From: Spongospora subterranea f. sp. subterranea | Taxonomy: Eukaryota > Endomyxa: Phytomyxea > Phytomyxea > Plasmodiophorida | DNA length: 64,000 nt | Reading direction: 5' to 3' | Assembly (NCBI GenBank): GCA_049724395.1 | Contig: JAUGWO010000097.1 | Location: 1-64,000 of the forward strand | Shown here: positions 22,517 through 33,735 of the stretch, in pieces | Layout of the letters: each line of letters opens with the position of its first letter | Position numbering within the stretch: position 1 is the first letter of the stretch | The notes under the pieces: generated by a model | Seen by the model: only the letters and a program-made list of their open reading frames with translations | Told to the model about the DNA's origin: nothing | Database searches by the model: none | Program-made: the position numbers and the translations under genes

Positions 22517-23545
22517 ATGGTGGGTATCCCAACAGAATTTCCACGATGTTTGTGGGAGAGAAGCGATGATGAGGACTTACCGTCATTAGGCGACGAGATC
22601 GAGGAGCGGATCATGTTCCTCGCTAGATCGATGCAATTACCATCTTCATATGATCGTGATTGCGTCCTCATACTCCAGTACTTTATCAAATTGTTGACCT
22701 CCCGACCCCATCCCGCCAATCTCTCTCGCCCTCACCTTGACGCCTCTATCCTATCTGCTGTATTAGCCACAGCTCGTGTCCATCATGTTCCACTATCGCT
22801 ATACGATGCCGTTTCCCGCCTCAGGTACGATGTCGCTGTCCTCAACAATGGATATCATCATTTCGGGGCCATCATCCCGTTCCCTCAGTCTAATCCTACT
22901 ATATATTTCCCTCGCGTCATTGCATCCCTTGGTCATGATTTCCCTGAACTGCATGAGATCGCGTGTAAACTGGTCGATATTGGATATGGTCAACTGGTGA
23001 CGGTTGGACGCCCTGCCCCTGCTATAGCCGCCGCCTGTGTGGTCCTGGCCTGGAGGGGGATCAGCAAACGGCAAGTATCTAATGACGTCATCGCCATGAT
23101 CGAGAAAGAGATCAAGATCCCGTTTCAGATCGAAACCGACCTGATCCTGGCGTCATGCTCTAGATTGGCTCAATTCTTTCCATTTGATATTCCCATGACG
23201 ACACAGTCCATCGATATATATCTACCTGAAATCATTGTTAATCTGGACGGGCTTATCGCCCTGGATATGTTTGTTTCAACCAATCTGAAAGGGTCGGGGC
23301 CGCTTATCACTGACGAAGTGTTAAGAAGGGTTGACAGATGTAAAAGCGTTATTCGAGTTTGCCGTCGCCTTCAGGACGATGTTGCTATCAATGTCAATGA
23401 ACTAGGAATCGATATTCTTCGTGATCAACGTATCAACATTGAGGAATCCTGTCGCGGCTCCTCTGACGAAACTGTTGAGATTCTAATCCGCAAAGGGATA
23501 CCTTTAACATCAATAATTGACGGCGATTACAATGTACATGTATAA
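22517..23545 (+). CDS. TFIIB-type cyclin-fold factor, BRF2-like
   Basis: A single open frame of 342 residues has two cyclin-like repeats. The first is around EERIMFLARSMQLPSSYDRD. The second is around CKLVDIGYGQLVTVGRPAPA, followed by IAAACVVLAWRG. The second repeat matches the BRF2 run [20 protein letters not shown] in layout, and BRF2 serves RNA polymerase III promoters with gene-external elements. The start at 22517 is the first ATG, but the expected N-terminal zinc ribbon is not in this frame, so one or more 5' exons probably lie upstream. The identification rests on fold pattern, so another TFIIB relative is possible. Confidence 0.6.
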   Translation: MVGIPTEFPRCLWERSDDEDLPSLGDEIEERIMFLARSMQLPSSYDRDCVLILQYFIKLLTSRPHPANLSRPHLDASILSAVLATARVHHVPLSLYDAVSRLRYDVAVLNNGYHHFGAIIPFPQSNPTIYFPRVIASLGHDFPELHEIACKLVDIGYGQLVTVGRPAPAIAAACVVLAWRGISKRQVSNDVIAMIEKEIKIPFQIETDLILASCSRLAQFFPFDIPMTTQSIDIYLPEIIVNLDGLIALDMFVSTNLKGSGPLITDEVLRRVDRCKSVIRVCRRLQDDVAINVNELGIDILRDQRINIEESCRGSSDETVEILIRKGIPLTSIIDGDYNVHV

Positions 23546-23572
23546 AATATATTATTCGAACAAATTGTTAGA

Positions 23573-24292
23573 TTATTGGCTGGGAAGTTTTGAAGTGCGA
23601 TCATCTCCAACGAGAACGAATTTACCGTTTTGAACTGAACGGAAAATCTCGGAGAAATCAGCCCAATGGGAAACCAGTTCTTTCTGATACAGTCTCGAAC
23701 ATGAGCAGTTATTGAGGCGAATGGCAGTAGCTTACTTGAGCAATGCGGTCCTTATCTTTTGGTTGAATAGTTTCCTCTATCTTGATCAGGACAGTATTTC
23801 TGATAAGATCAGAGCCGGATATGTCTTTAACGCCATAAACATCATCAAACATTAGATTGCAATCATCAATGCTTAACCCATTGCTGTTTGCTATTGCATA
23901 TCTTTGAGTTAACGAATTGGGTACGTGCCCACGAGACAATCCATACCAATTTGATTACGAGCGAACACTGGCCGCATCGTATTAACTAACAATGCCACTA
24001 AAAACCCAAACAAAAACGACCAGAAACGGCACAAAACATACTTAACACGTCAGCACAATCATTGACGAAACGATCAAACTCGGATCGGACCATAAACCCA
24101 ACACCCTCTCGATCATATTCCGACCACAGCCGCCCCAACGTCTTCTCATCCAGATCAAATAATCGTGGGAGATTGGCCGAGAGAAAATTACAACGGAAGC
24201 CTGATTGCAAAATATTACAGATTGACAGCAAAAAAAATCATTTTTTGACCTTCCTTCTGCGCCAGTTTCTTCTTCCACAATCGAGCCCTCAT
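23573..24292 (-). CDS. Small EF-hand protein, about four exons
   Basis: Minus strand, starting at ATG 24290-24292. Exon 1 (24250-24292) encodes MRARLWKKKLAQKEG. After a 49-nt intron, exon 2 (from 24200) encodes LFDLDEKTLGRLWSEYDREG and VGFMVRSEF, which holds a 12-residue EF-hand loop (DREGVGFMVRSE, with Gly at position 6 and Glu at 12). A later exon (about 23749-23935) contains SIDDCNLMFDDVYGVKDISG. The last (23573-23645) ends VGDDRTSKLPSQ. The junction between exons 2 and 3 is not settled. The protein probably binds calcium. I do not recognise the family. Confidence 0.6.
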
Positions 24293-24469
24293 AAAAAATT
24301 CAAAAGGGATAATGTTGATCGTGTTTTCACTGTCAGCGCGTAGAGAATTGGACTTTGTTCTGTTGGGCTGAGTCGGTCTGTCACTCTATAACACGGGCTG
24401 CGTCCACTGTGAGACTTGGGCTGCTCCCACTGGCACACTAGTCTGTGTTAAAGTGTAATGACTGTGATC

Positions 24470-26640
24470 GGACCTGACACAGTGATATTAACTCGACCTG
24501 ACACAGTGATATTAACAACCTCTTTCACATTATTGTAATTGTGATAAAGGACCTCTCGACCTGACACAGTGATATTAACAACCTCTTTCACATTATTGTA
24601 ATTGTGATAAAGGACCTCTCGACCTGACACAGTGATATTAACAACCTCTTTCACATTATTGTAATTGTGATAAAGGACCTCTCGACCTGACACAGTGATA
24701 TTAACAACCTCTTTCACATTATTGTAATTGTGATAAAGGACCTCTCGACCTGACACAGTGATATTAACAACCTCTTTCACATTATTGTAATTGTGATAAA
24801 GGACATCTCGACCTGACACAGTGATATTAACAACCTCTTTCACATTATTGTAACAGTGATATTGTAATTGTGATAAAGGACATCTCGACCTGACACAGTG
24901 ATATTAACAACCTCTTTCACATTATTGTAATTGTGATAAAGGACCTCTCGACCTGACACAGTGATATTAACAACCTCTTTCACATTATTGTAATTGTGAT
25001 AAAGGACATCTCGACCTGACACAGTGATATTAACAACCTCTTTCACATTATTGTAATTGTGATAAAGGATTCATCTCGACCTGACACAGTGATATTAACA
25101 ACCTCTTTCACATTATTGTAATTGTGATAAAGGACATCTCGACCTGACACAGTGATATTAACAACCTCTTTCACATTATTGTAATTGTGATAAAGGACAT
25201 CTCGACCTGACACAGTGATATTAACAACCTCTTTCACATTATTGTAATTGTGATAAAGGACATCTCGACCTGACACAGTGATATTAACAACCTCTTTCAC
25301 ATTATTGTAATTGTGATAAAGGACATCTCGACCTGACACAGTGATATTAACAACCTCTTTCACATTATTGTAATTGTGATAAAGGACATCTCGACCTGAC
25401 ACAGTGATATTAACAACCTCTTTCACATTATTGTAATTGTGATAAAGGACATCTCGACCTGACACAGTGATATTAACAACCTCTTTCACATTATTGTAAT
25501 TGTGATAAAGGACATCTCGACCTGACACAGTGATATTAACAACCTCTTTCACATTATTGTAATTGTGATAAAGGACATCTCGACCTGACACAGTGATATT
25601 AACAACCTCTTTCACATTATTGTAATTGTGATAAAGGACATCTCGACCTGACACAGTGATATTAACAACCTCTTTCACATTATTGTAATTGTGATAAAGG
25701 ACATCTCGACCTGACACAGTGATATTAACAACCTCTTTCACATTATTGTAATTGTGATAAAGGACATCTCGACCTGACACAGTGATATTAACAACCTCTT
25801 TCACATTATTGTAATTGTGATAAAGGACATCTCGACCTGACACAGTGATATTAACAACCTCTTTCACATTATTGTAATTGTGATAAAGGACATCTCGACC
25901 TGACACAGTGATATTAACAACCTCTTTCACATTATTGTAATTGTGATAAAGGACATCTCGACCTGACACAGTGATATTAACAACCTCTTTCACATTATTG
26001 TAATTGTGATAAAGGACATCTCGACCTGACACAGTGATATTAACAACCTCTTTCACATTATTGTAATTGTGATAAAGGACATCTCGACCTGACACAGTGA
26101 TATTAACAACCTCTTTCACATTATTGTAATTGTGATAAAGGACATCTCGACCTGACACAGTGATATTAACAACCTCTTTCACATTATTGTAATTGTGATA
26201 AAGGACATCTCGACCTGACACAGTGATATTAACAACCTCTTTCACATAAAGGACATCTCGACCTGACACAGTTAACAACCTCTTTCACATTATTGTAATT
26301 GTGATAAAGGACATCTCGACCTGACACAGTGATATTAACAACCTCAACACACAGTGATATTAACAACCTCTTTCACATTATTGTAATTGTGATAAAGGAC
26401 ATCTCGACCTGACACAGTGATATTAACAACCTCTCACATTATTTTTTGTGCTCAAACTGGCCGCCCACCTGACACAGTGATATTAACAACCTCTTTCACA
26501 TTATTGTAATTGTGATAAAGGACATCTCGACCTGACACAGTGATATTAACAACCTCTTTCACAATATGTCCAAAAAGTTTTATGACCTGACACAGTGATA
26601 TTAACAACCTCTTTCACATTATTGTAATTGTGATCAGGAT
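24470..26640. repeat. Minisatellite, 63-bp unit, roughly 33 copies, in frame on minus
   Basis: The unit contains gacctgacacagtgatatta, then acaacctctttcacattatt, then gtaattgtgataaaggacat. Because 63 is a multiple of three, the minus strand reads a 21-residue repeat (VKEVVNITVSGRDVLYHNYNN) over hundreds of codons, with an unbroken run at 25043-26278. Copies in the middle are almost identical. Copies at 24500-24800 share a ctc for atc variant (GRE for GRD), and those beyond 26230 are shortened or scrambled. There is no signal peptide or start context, so translation is uncertain. Confidence 0.95.
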
Positions 26641-26699
26641 CCACATGACACAGTGATATTGCTTATTGACACAAATCGTAATTGTGATAAAGGACCTCT

Positions 26700-27000
26700 G
26701 ACCTGGGTTGCAATAAGGGGTCGCCACACTGTTAATCAAGGTTTGATGCCAAAGAGTCGTACAGGAGCTCATAACAACGCTTTCGTCGTGAGAACCAAAC
26801 TAATGGGGTGGTGTGACAGTCAGGATCCACATATAATGGATTTCCAATTGAATGAGCCGATGTTATGGGTTGCAAAAGGGGTCGCCATACTGTTAATCAA
26901 GGTTTGATAATAGCGTCAGGAGCTCATAACAACGCTTTCGTCGTGAGAACTAATGGGGTGGTGTGACAGTCAGGAGAATAATGGATTTCCAATTGAACGA
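26700..27000. repeat. Direct duplication of about 165 bp beside the minisatellite
   Basis: The segment beginning gggttgcaataaggggtcgc near 26704 is repeated near 26868 with a few changes, including the phrase aggagctcataacaacgctt and the following ggggtggtgtgacagtcagga. The block shares the phrase gataaaggacctc with the 63-bp array just upstream. Confidence 0.75.
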
Positions 27001-27096
27001 GCTCATATTCTGGAGATAAAGGTTGACTTAATACGTATTTTAATAATAGCATCGCCATATGTTTTTCAGAACAGCGATCGCACACAAAATAATGTA

Positions 27097-28364
27097 TTAC
27101 TGAGTAGATCTGGAGGCGGATAATCGAGCTCGAATGCAGTTAATATCACGTAGTTTGGAGGATAAACTAAAATGACCGAATCTTCGGCCCCAGGCCATGA
27201 TAAGGATGTGATCCCAGATGTGAACAGGAAGACAATCACGAATTCGCTCCGTCACTATGATGGCGGAAACAGCTCGTATTCTCTGCCTTACGAAATGGTC
27301 GGTCGCCTTCCAGCATGGGTAAGATTTTGATGAGAGATTATAAGAATAAGCGATATCGACGTGCCGCCGAGGCCTTGGTAAATCCTTAGATATGATCCAC
27401 ATTAACTCTATGGCGACACCTTTCTGGTGATCATTCAGCGATCGTACTAGCTCCTGTTGGAGCATATGGGAAGAGATTGCCTGGTTTCCTCGACCAGCTT
27501 CCACCAATAACGCGAATAGATTGAAGTGTCCATTTTGACAAGCAAGGCTGAACGCCTGTTGGATCGATGCAGAGTCGGTTATCTGGCAGACCTCCATAAG
27601 GCGGTTGACACAGCCGACACGACCAGCACCTACTGCTGAGAAGAAAGCGCTATTACCATTTCTTGACGGATCGACACCTTCCATGGCCAATACTGTATCC
27701 AGGATCGCGACATTCTCGCAAGCAGCGGCTTCGTCCAACGGCAAATCATCAATATGATAACCTCTCTTGATAATCGATGCTAATAACACCCGGAACAGGA
27801 TCAGGTCTGAATGTTTGGCCGCCAACTTAAGAACTGTACAATCTAAACTGGTCGGGTCGACTGTTGGGAAAGTCAAGAGATACTGGACGGCGGCACGATG
27901 TCGCCCTCTCACCGCTTTGATAAGGGCATCACTTTTGGGGTCTGCTGGATCAACGCGATCATCCATTAGTAGTAGCTTCATGATCTCAAGATGACCAGAC
28001 AAAGCGGCGTGTCGTAGACTCTCATTGTTGCACGATGACGGATCGCAGCGATGTGTTTCGAGCAAAACTCGGACAACGTCAGCATGCCCGTTCATTGACG
28101 CCATCCGAATGGCAGCATTGTCAGTGCCATCCTCCAGCCAGTGTTCTGGTAAAATATGGCACTCGGATCTGCGTTTGTATTTTCAAGCAAATACTTAACA
28201 ATGTGGATATACCCGCATTCGCAGGCGATTATAAATAAATTATTCAACTGATGTTCTAGTAAAAACCCTGGTTTGAGACAGGGTTTGATTTGTTCGATAT
28301 CGTCCTGAACACTCCGGGTGAACGCATGAGCGTCAAAAAACTCCACAAGCTGCACAATGTCCAT
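27097..28364 (-). CDS. Ankyrin-repeat protein
   Basis: The frame from ATG 28364 encodes MDIVQLVEFFDAHAFTRSVQ, then ankyrin-type helices: NLFIIACECGYIHIVKYLLE, SMNGHADVVRVLLETHRCDP, RHAALSGHLEIMKLLLMDDR and later ACQNGHFNLFALLVEAGRG. About seven weak repeats are present, followed by a basic C-terminal region. The first 70 residues are one base out of frame with the rest. The shift lies near 28155 at a run of four T, where one more base would restore the repeat pattern, so an assembly indel or a recent mutation is likely. No transmembrane or enzymatic domain is visible. The partner and role are unknown. Confidence 0.75.
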
Positions 28365-28399
28365 GTTGGAGATGGACCATTGATATAATAAAAAGGGTG

Positions 28400-29020
28400 G
28401 TGATCGGATCAGGCGTACTCCATATCCCACTGTCAATCGATTATAGGTATAGTTGTGATAGACAATCCCGATCAAATATCATCCAGAACAATATCCAAAA
28501 ACTCTAAAATGGACTGTTAATTGCTTATGCGATACTGTTTTCCTAAAACTCGTTGAAGCAACACTATCGATGTCAACAACAGCAATAGCCCAGAGATCCA
28601 AATGCGATTGAGGTTTGGCTTAGCAGATGCTCAAGCAATGGAATTCAATGACGGACGGTCAATTGATATATTCAACACCGCACAAATGATGACGACCGTT
28701 CATCTCCGATGGGCAATCAGATTATATTTCTTAAATCTCCGATAATATTCATCGCAATTAAATATGGCATGGAGCAGGGTTCAACGAACCGCTTGTTGGG
28801 ACAACATCCATCCCCATCCCCGATGAATAACTGTCAGCTCGATCTGCCGCCTTGATCATTATAATTTATTGATATCGCTGTATCTGTTGCAATAAAGTCT
28901 CCAAATGGTTGTGATTAAACCATGGTGAACAAGATGTTAATTTGACTGCAAAAGCGTCAGCGGTAATTGTGATAGATTCAAGATATTAAACTTGATGTTG
29001 TAAAATTTTCTCTGGAAAGT
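28400..29020. other. Stretch without a recognised gene
   Basis: A/T-rich sequence between the ankyrin gene and PIGY. No frame or repeat that I can support. Confidence 0.4.
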
Positions 29021-29028
29021 GTTCACGA

Positions 29029-29235
29029 TCACGAATGTCTAAACAATTTGAGTCCGAGCCAGTTGAGATACACAGTGAAGGTGGCAATAGGAAAACAGAG
29101 AGGGACCAATAGGGAATAATAATGGTCATCTCGAAGCGAATCTAATGAAGAATGGGAAGTAGTTGGCATGAATTTGGACAGAATGACTGCATAGATGGCG
29201 ACAGTCCAAATTGTCATAACGGCGAGTAATAACAT
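29029..29235 (-). CDS. PIGY: GPI-GlcNAc transferase subunit Y
   Basis: PIGY is a tiny ER membrane subunit of the complex that makes the first intermediate of GPI anchors (GlcNAc-phosphatidylinositol). The frame encodes 68 residues with two membrane segments: MLLLAVMTIWTVAIYAVILS and YYSLLVPLCFPIATFTVYLN, and it ends WLGLKLFRHS. The C-terminal block matches human PIGY (which has MGIKLFRHN). The human length is 71 residues, so I chose the ATG at 29233-29235. An upstream in-frame ATG at 29292 would add 19 residues. The gene is single-exon in this reading. It directly abuts the 32-bp minisatellite region on its 5' side. Confidence 0.82.
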   Translation of the reverse strand: MLLLAVMTIWTVAIYAVILSKFMPTTSHSSLDSLRDDHYYSLLVPLCFPIATFTVYLNWLGLKLFRHS

Positions 29236-29473
29236 ATATCTGGGACAATATTTAATATGATTACGAATAGACAAGGTGATGTATACCCGCATAAGGAAAC
29301 TCTCATCTTAGAAGAATGATATGGCTCAAGCATATATGGATCGGATGGCATTGCGAATGAGCCAATGTGTGTCTTGTGGAAATGCAGGCAGGATTGAGAC
29401 TTCGGGCAGATAGCGAGTGATAACCTGTCCCAGATATCAGAGATGGTCAAATGGGTAAACCGTACCGTGGTAG

Positions 29474-31320
29474 GGTCGGCATCAGAGAGTGGTAGGGTGG
29501 AATCATGGCGACATCAAACAGTGGTAGGGTGAGATCATGGCGACATCAGACAGTGGTAGGGTGGGATAATGGCGATATCAGACAGTGGTAGGGTGGGATC
29601 AGACAGTGGTAGGGTGGGATAATGGCGACATCAGACAGTGGTAGGGTGAGATCATGGCGACTTCAGACAGTGGTAGGGTGGGATCAGACAGTGGTAGGGT
29701 GGGATAATGGCGACATCAGACAGTGGTAGGGTGAGATCATGGCGACTTCAGACAGTGGTAGGGTGGGATCAGACAGTGGTAGGGTGGGATAATGGCGACA
29801 TCAGACAGTGGTAGGGTGAGATCATGGCGACTTCAGACAGTGGTAGGGTGGGATCAGACAGTGGTAGGGTGGGATAATGGCGACATCAGACAGTGGTAGG
29901 GTGAGATCATGGCGACTTCAGACAGTGGTAGGGTGGGATCAGACAGTGGTAGGGTGGGATAATGGCGACATCAGACAGTGGTAGGGTGGGATAATGGCGA
30001 CATCAGACAGTGGTAGGGTGGGATAATGGCGACATCAGACAGTGGTAGGGTGAGATCATGGCGACTTCAGACAGTGGTAGGGTGGGATCAGACAGTGGTA
30101 GGGTGGGATCAGACAGTGGTAGGGTGGGATAATGGCGACATCAGACAGTGGTAGGGTGGGATAATGGCGACATCAGACAGTGGTAGGGTGGGATAATGAC
30201 GACATCAGACAGTGGTAGGGTGGGATAATGGCGACATCAGACAGTGGTAGGGTGGGATAATGGCGACATCAGACAGTGGTAGGGTGGGATAATGGCGACA
30301 TCAGACAGTGGTAGGGTGGGATAATGACGACATCAGACAGTGGTAGGGTGGGATAATGGCGACATCAGACAGTGGTAGGGTGGGATAATGGCGACATCAG
30401 ACAGTGGTAGGGTGGGATAATGGCGACATCAGACAGTGGTAGGGTGGGATAATGGCGACATCAGACAGTGGTAGGGTGGGATAATGGCGACATCAGACAG
30501 TGGTAGGGTGGGATAATGGCGACATCAGACAGTGGTAGGGTGGGATAATGGCGACATCAGACAGTGGTAGGGTGGGATAATGACGACATCAGACAGTGGT
30601 AGGGTGGGATAATGGCGACATCAGACAGTGGTAGGGTGGGATAATGGCGACATCAGACAGTGGTAGGGTGGGATAATGGCGACATCAGACAGTGGTAGGG
30701 TGGGATAATGGCGACATCAGACAGTGGTAGGGTGGGATAATGACGACATCAGACAGTGGTAGGGTGGGATAATGGCGACATCAGACAGTGGTAGGGTGGG
30801 ATAATGGCGACATCAGACAGTGGTAGGGTGGGATAATGGCGACATCAGACAGTGGTAGGGTGGGATCATGGCGACATCAGACAGTGGTAGGGTGGGATCA
30901 TGGTGACATCAGACAGTGGTAGGGTGGGATAATGGCGACATCAGACAGTGGTAGGGTGGGATAATGACGACATCAGACAGTGGTAGGGTGGGATAATGGC
31001 GACATCAGACAGTGGTAGGGTGGGATAATGGCGACATCAGACAGTGGTAGGGTGGGATAATGGCGACATCAGACAGTGGTAGGGTGGGATCATGGCGACA
31101 TCAGACAGTGGTAGGGTGGGATCATGGCGACATCAGACAGTGGTAGGGTGGGATCATGGCGACATCAGACAGTGGTAGGGTGGGATAATGGCGACATCAG
31201 ACAGTGGTAGGGTGGGATCATGGCGACATCAGACAGTGGTAGGGTGGGATCATGGCGACATCAGACAGTGGTAGGGTGGGATCATGGCGACATCAGACAG
31301 TGGCACAGACAGTGGTAGGG
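29474..31320. repeat. Minisatellite, 32-bp unit mixed with a 21-bp short form, over 50 copies
   Basis: The main unit is gacagtggtagggtgggata followed by atggcgacatca. A shorter form (gacagtggtagggtgggatca) lacks the atggcgaca part. At 29560-29960 short and long units alternate in a higher-order pattern of about 117 bp. From 30120 on long units dominate, with point variants (gac for ggc, atc for ata) that recur at intervals, a sign of block duplication. G-rich tracts give strong strand asymmetry. It is non-coding. Confidence 0.95.
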
Positions 31321-32230
31321 TAAGATCATCCGGCACGATATGTACCTTGTAGGGTGATTCCAACCGTGGTATGGTTGGATCATCCGTCATCATCCCGTGC
31401 TAGAAGTCATTCGCCTCGACTGATACTGTACCCTCTGTCTGTAGAGGAACTTGAAGACGCGAGTGATTCTGGTATAATCGCTAACCAACAGCTGCTTCGT
31501 ATTCACAATATGAAGCTAATTTGATATTTTTGCTGTTTCATTTTGTTAAAGGGTAGGATGTTTAAAATTGCTAATCGGGGATGGGTTTTATCACAAATTG
31601 ATTCGACGTGAAGCTCTCGCCATGTTCATATTAGAGGATATTCGGTTTGCAATAAAAAAAATTGTAAATGCTTCAGGCACGCAAAACACGGATTTGCAGA
31701 AGCAATTCGTAATCCATCCCTCGTCTCCGGTTCTTTCCCGTAGACAATGCACCAATGAAAGCACGCATGGCTTTGCTGGGCGCAACACGAAACAGACCAA
31801 TGGTTTTTGTTTAACTGATACTTGCCGTCAAAGTTGGTGATTTGGTTGAAATGTTGAATGCATCAGATTCCGAAACCCAATCCACCTATCGACACCCTGC
31901 ACTTGTCCATGTCAGACGATGCGCCATCACCATTCACCTGTACACAGTCGACTTGTCAGACTACACTGACACAGTCCAAAATAAAACCCTCCGCAGTCTT
32001 GCTAATCAGTGGTGGGTAAATGGATGGGCTGCGCCTGACATTATACGGGGTTCGCCACGACTGTGGTACTGTCTCCTATGGGTACATGTATGTGGGTACA
32101 TGTCCAGCTAATCACCTCAACTTGAATGTGAACAGCAGAATACTCCATATCTTATCTCCCTGATTAGAGCTCATTAGTGAAGCGACCAAAGAGGAACACA
32201 CCTGATAGACAGCCTACCGCCCTATTTTCC
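31321..32230. other. Stretch without a recognised gene
   Basis: Small open plus frames (31568-31840 and 31842-32111) have no homology that I recognise and no clear exon signals. The block next to the minisatellite (31321-31400) keeps scraps of its repeat. Confidence 0.35.
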
Positions 32231-32233
32231 ATC

Positions 32234-33683
32234 ATGACGGTATCTCGTATAGAACTCATGAGATCACTGAAAGACAGCCCGGTATCTGAAGATGATGCCG
32301 TTGCCATGTTCGCTTGGGCCAATAAATCCCCTGATGATGACGTGTGGGATGCAGAAGACTTGCGCCTGTTGGTATTTTTCAATTTTCGATTTCATTTTCA
32401 CATTTGTTTATTTACATTTTAGGTTTCTTGTCGAACTCTGTATCGCGTTTGATTTAGATCCCGGTAACACACCCTTGCTGATTCGATTATTAAGATTAAG
32501 ATTGTGTTAATCTGTAAACTAATATAGTTGTTACGGATGAATCGGTGGAATCTGCTATTAGGGAACTACAGCTTGACTCAAATGAGCATGGTCGTATATC
32601 TAAAGTATCGCCCCTATCCTATCTTTGTGCTGTGATTTCACCGCGACTTGATATTTACAGATGGAATGGAAATCGTTTTTCCTTTATCTCCTTGATTCAC
32701 CTTTGAATCATCTAGCTAATAGCGCGTTCCGATCCAATCCTCGCTCCACGTCGCAGCCAGCATATCCTTCTGGCCAAACGGTGGTTATTTCTTTCGCTGG
32801 TCCCAGTATGTTCATATACAATTGACATATCCCGTTAACCCTTTTGCTTAAGTGACCACTTTTATCAGATGTGATGTCGCTCAACAAAGTTATTGCACAG
32901 TCCGCTATTCGCAAAGCTGTTGGCGCAACGACGTCGTTTGAATTTGCTAAGAAGGGTGAGAATGCAGCAATGCTAGTGGTGTATGTGACCTTGGAACATT
33001 TTGAAATTTAGAGCTGCTAATTGCCGATTTTGTAGGTTTGAGACTCCAATTCTTGTGGAAACCGCGCTTTCATTACACGAGCTGCCAACATTGGATATCA
33101 GCGATATCAATGTCTCACGTTATAACACAGGCGCGGTCTTCCCATCTTGGGCACAGCCGGCATCAACCCCAACTAGGAATCCTGGTATGGTAGCAAAGGC
33201 GTTGGCCTCTACTGTACTATTTGGAGCTATGGTCAGTTTCATCCTCCAACGCTCTTGACGCCAAATAATGTGAAACAATCTAGGTTGGTAGTCAAGCTAG
33301 AGTACTAGATGAACGAGTGGGTTTCTCATCAACAGCTAAATCGGCATTTCTCACCACCAAAGGGGCAGTAGTTGATACTGATCAGAAGCTGGGCATTTCC
33401 AGATCAGTGAAGGTATTTTGTCATGTTTCATGCCCTTGGTTTCAACGATGAACCAATGCTGCAGGAAGCTGCTTCAACCGTTGACCACAAATTGCACATA
33501 TCGGAAACTGCAGCCAAAGCAACAAAGAAGACTTCGGAAGCAATTGATCAAGTGAAAGAAACAGAACAAGCGAAAACGGCAATGGCTTCCGTTGGAGAAT
33601 GGTTCGGTAAACTTAAATTGGCTGCTGGGGGTCTAAAAGCAGAGACAGAGGTTGCAATTGAGCAGAAGCGCCTAAGTAAATAA
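32234..33683 (+). CDS. EF-hand plus Vip1/BPA1-type RRM protein, eight exons (candidate fusion)
   Basis: From ATG 32234 the first exons encode an EF-hand module: EDLRL joined to FLVELCIAFDLDP, then VTDESVESAIRELQLDSNEH and GRISKMEWKSFFLYLLDSP, in which DSNEHGRISKME-type spacing gives a canonical calcium loop. The reading continues without a stop into an RRM-like part (TVVISFAGP, AAMLVVFETPILVETALSLH) and a C-terminal helical region (GMVAKALASTVLFGAMVGSQ and RVLDERVGFSSTAKSAF), matching fungal Vip1 and plant BPA1-family proteins. Introns start near 32366, 32462, 32602, 32808, 32981, 33230 and 33416, all GT-AG, and phases close. The EF-hand and RRM parts could be two genes, but no stop or promoter gap separates them. 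Confidence 0.7.
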
Positions 33684-33735
33684 CCTTCCTATTATAAATT
33701 GAAATCATGTTGATGTTATCGCTACGTCTGTACTA

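Noticed and set aside
24470-31320. Regular direct repeats that could suggest CRISPR arrays
   Set aside because: Units are contiguous without unique spacers, and the genome is clearly eukaryotic. These are minisatellites.
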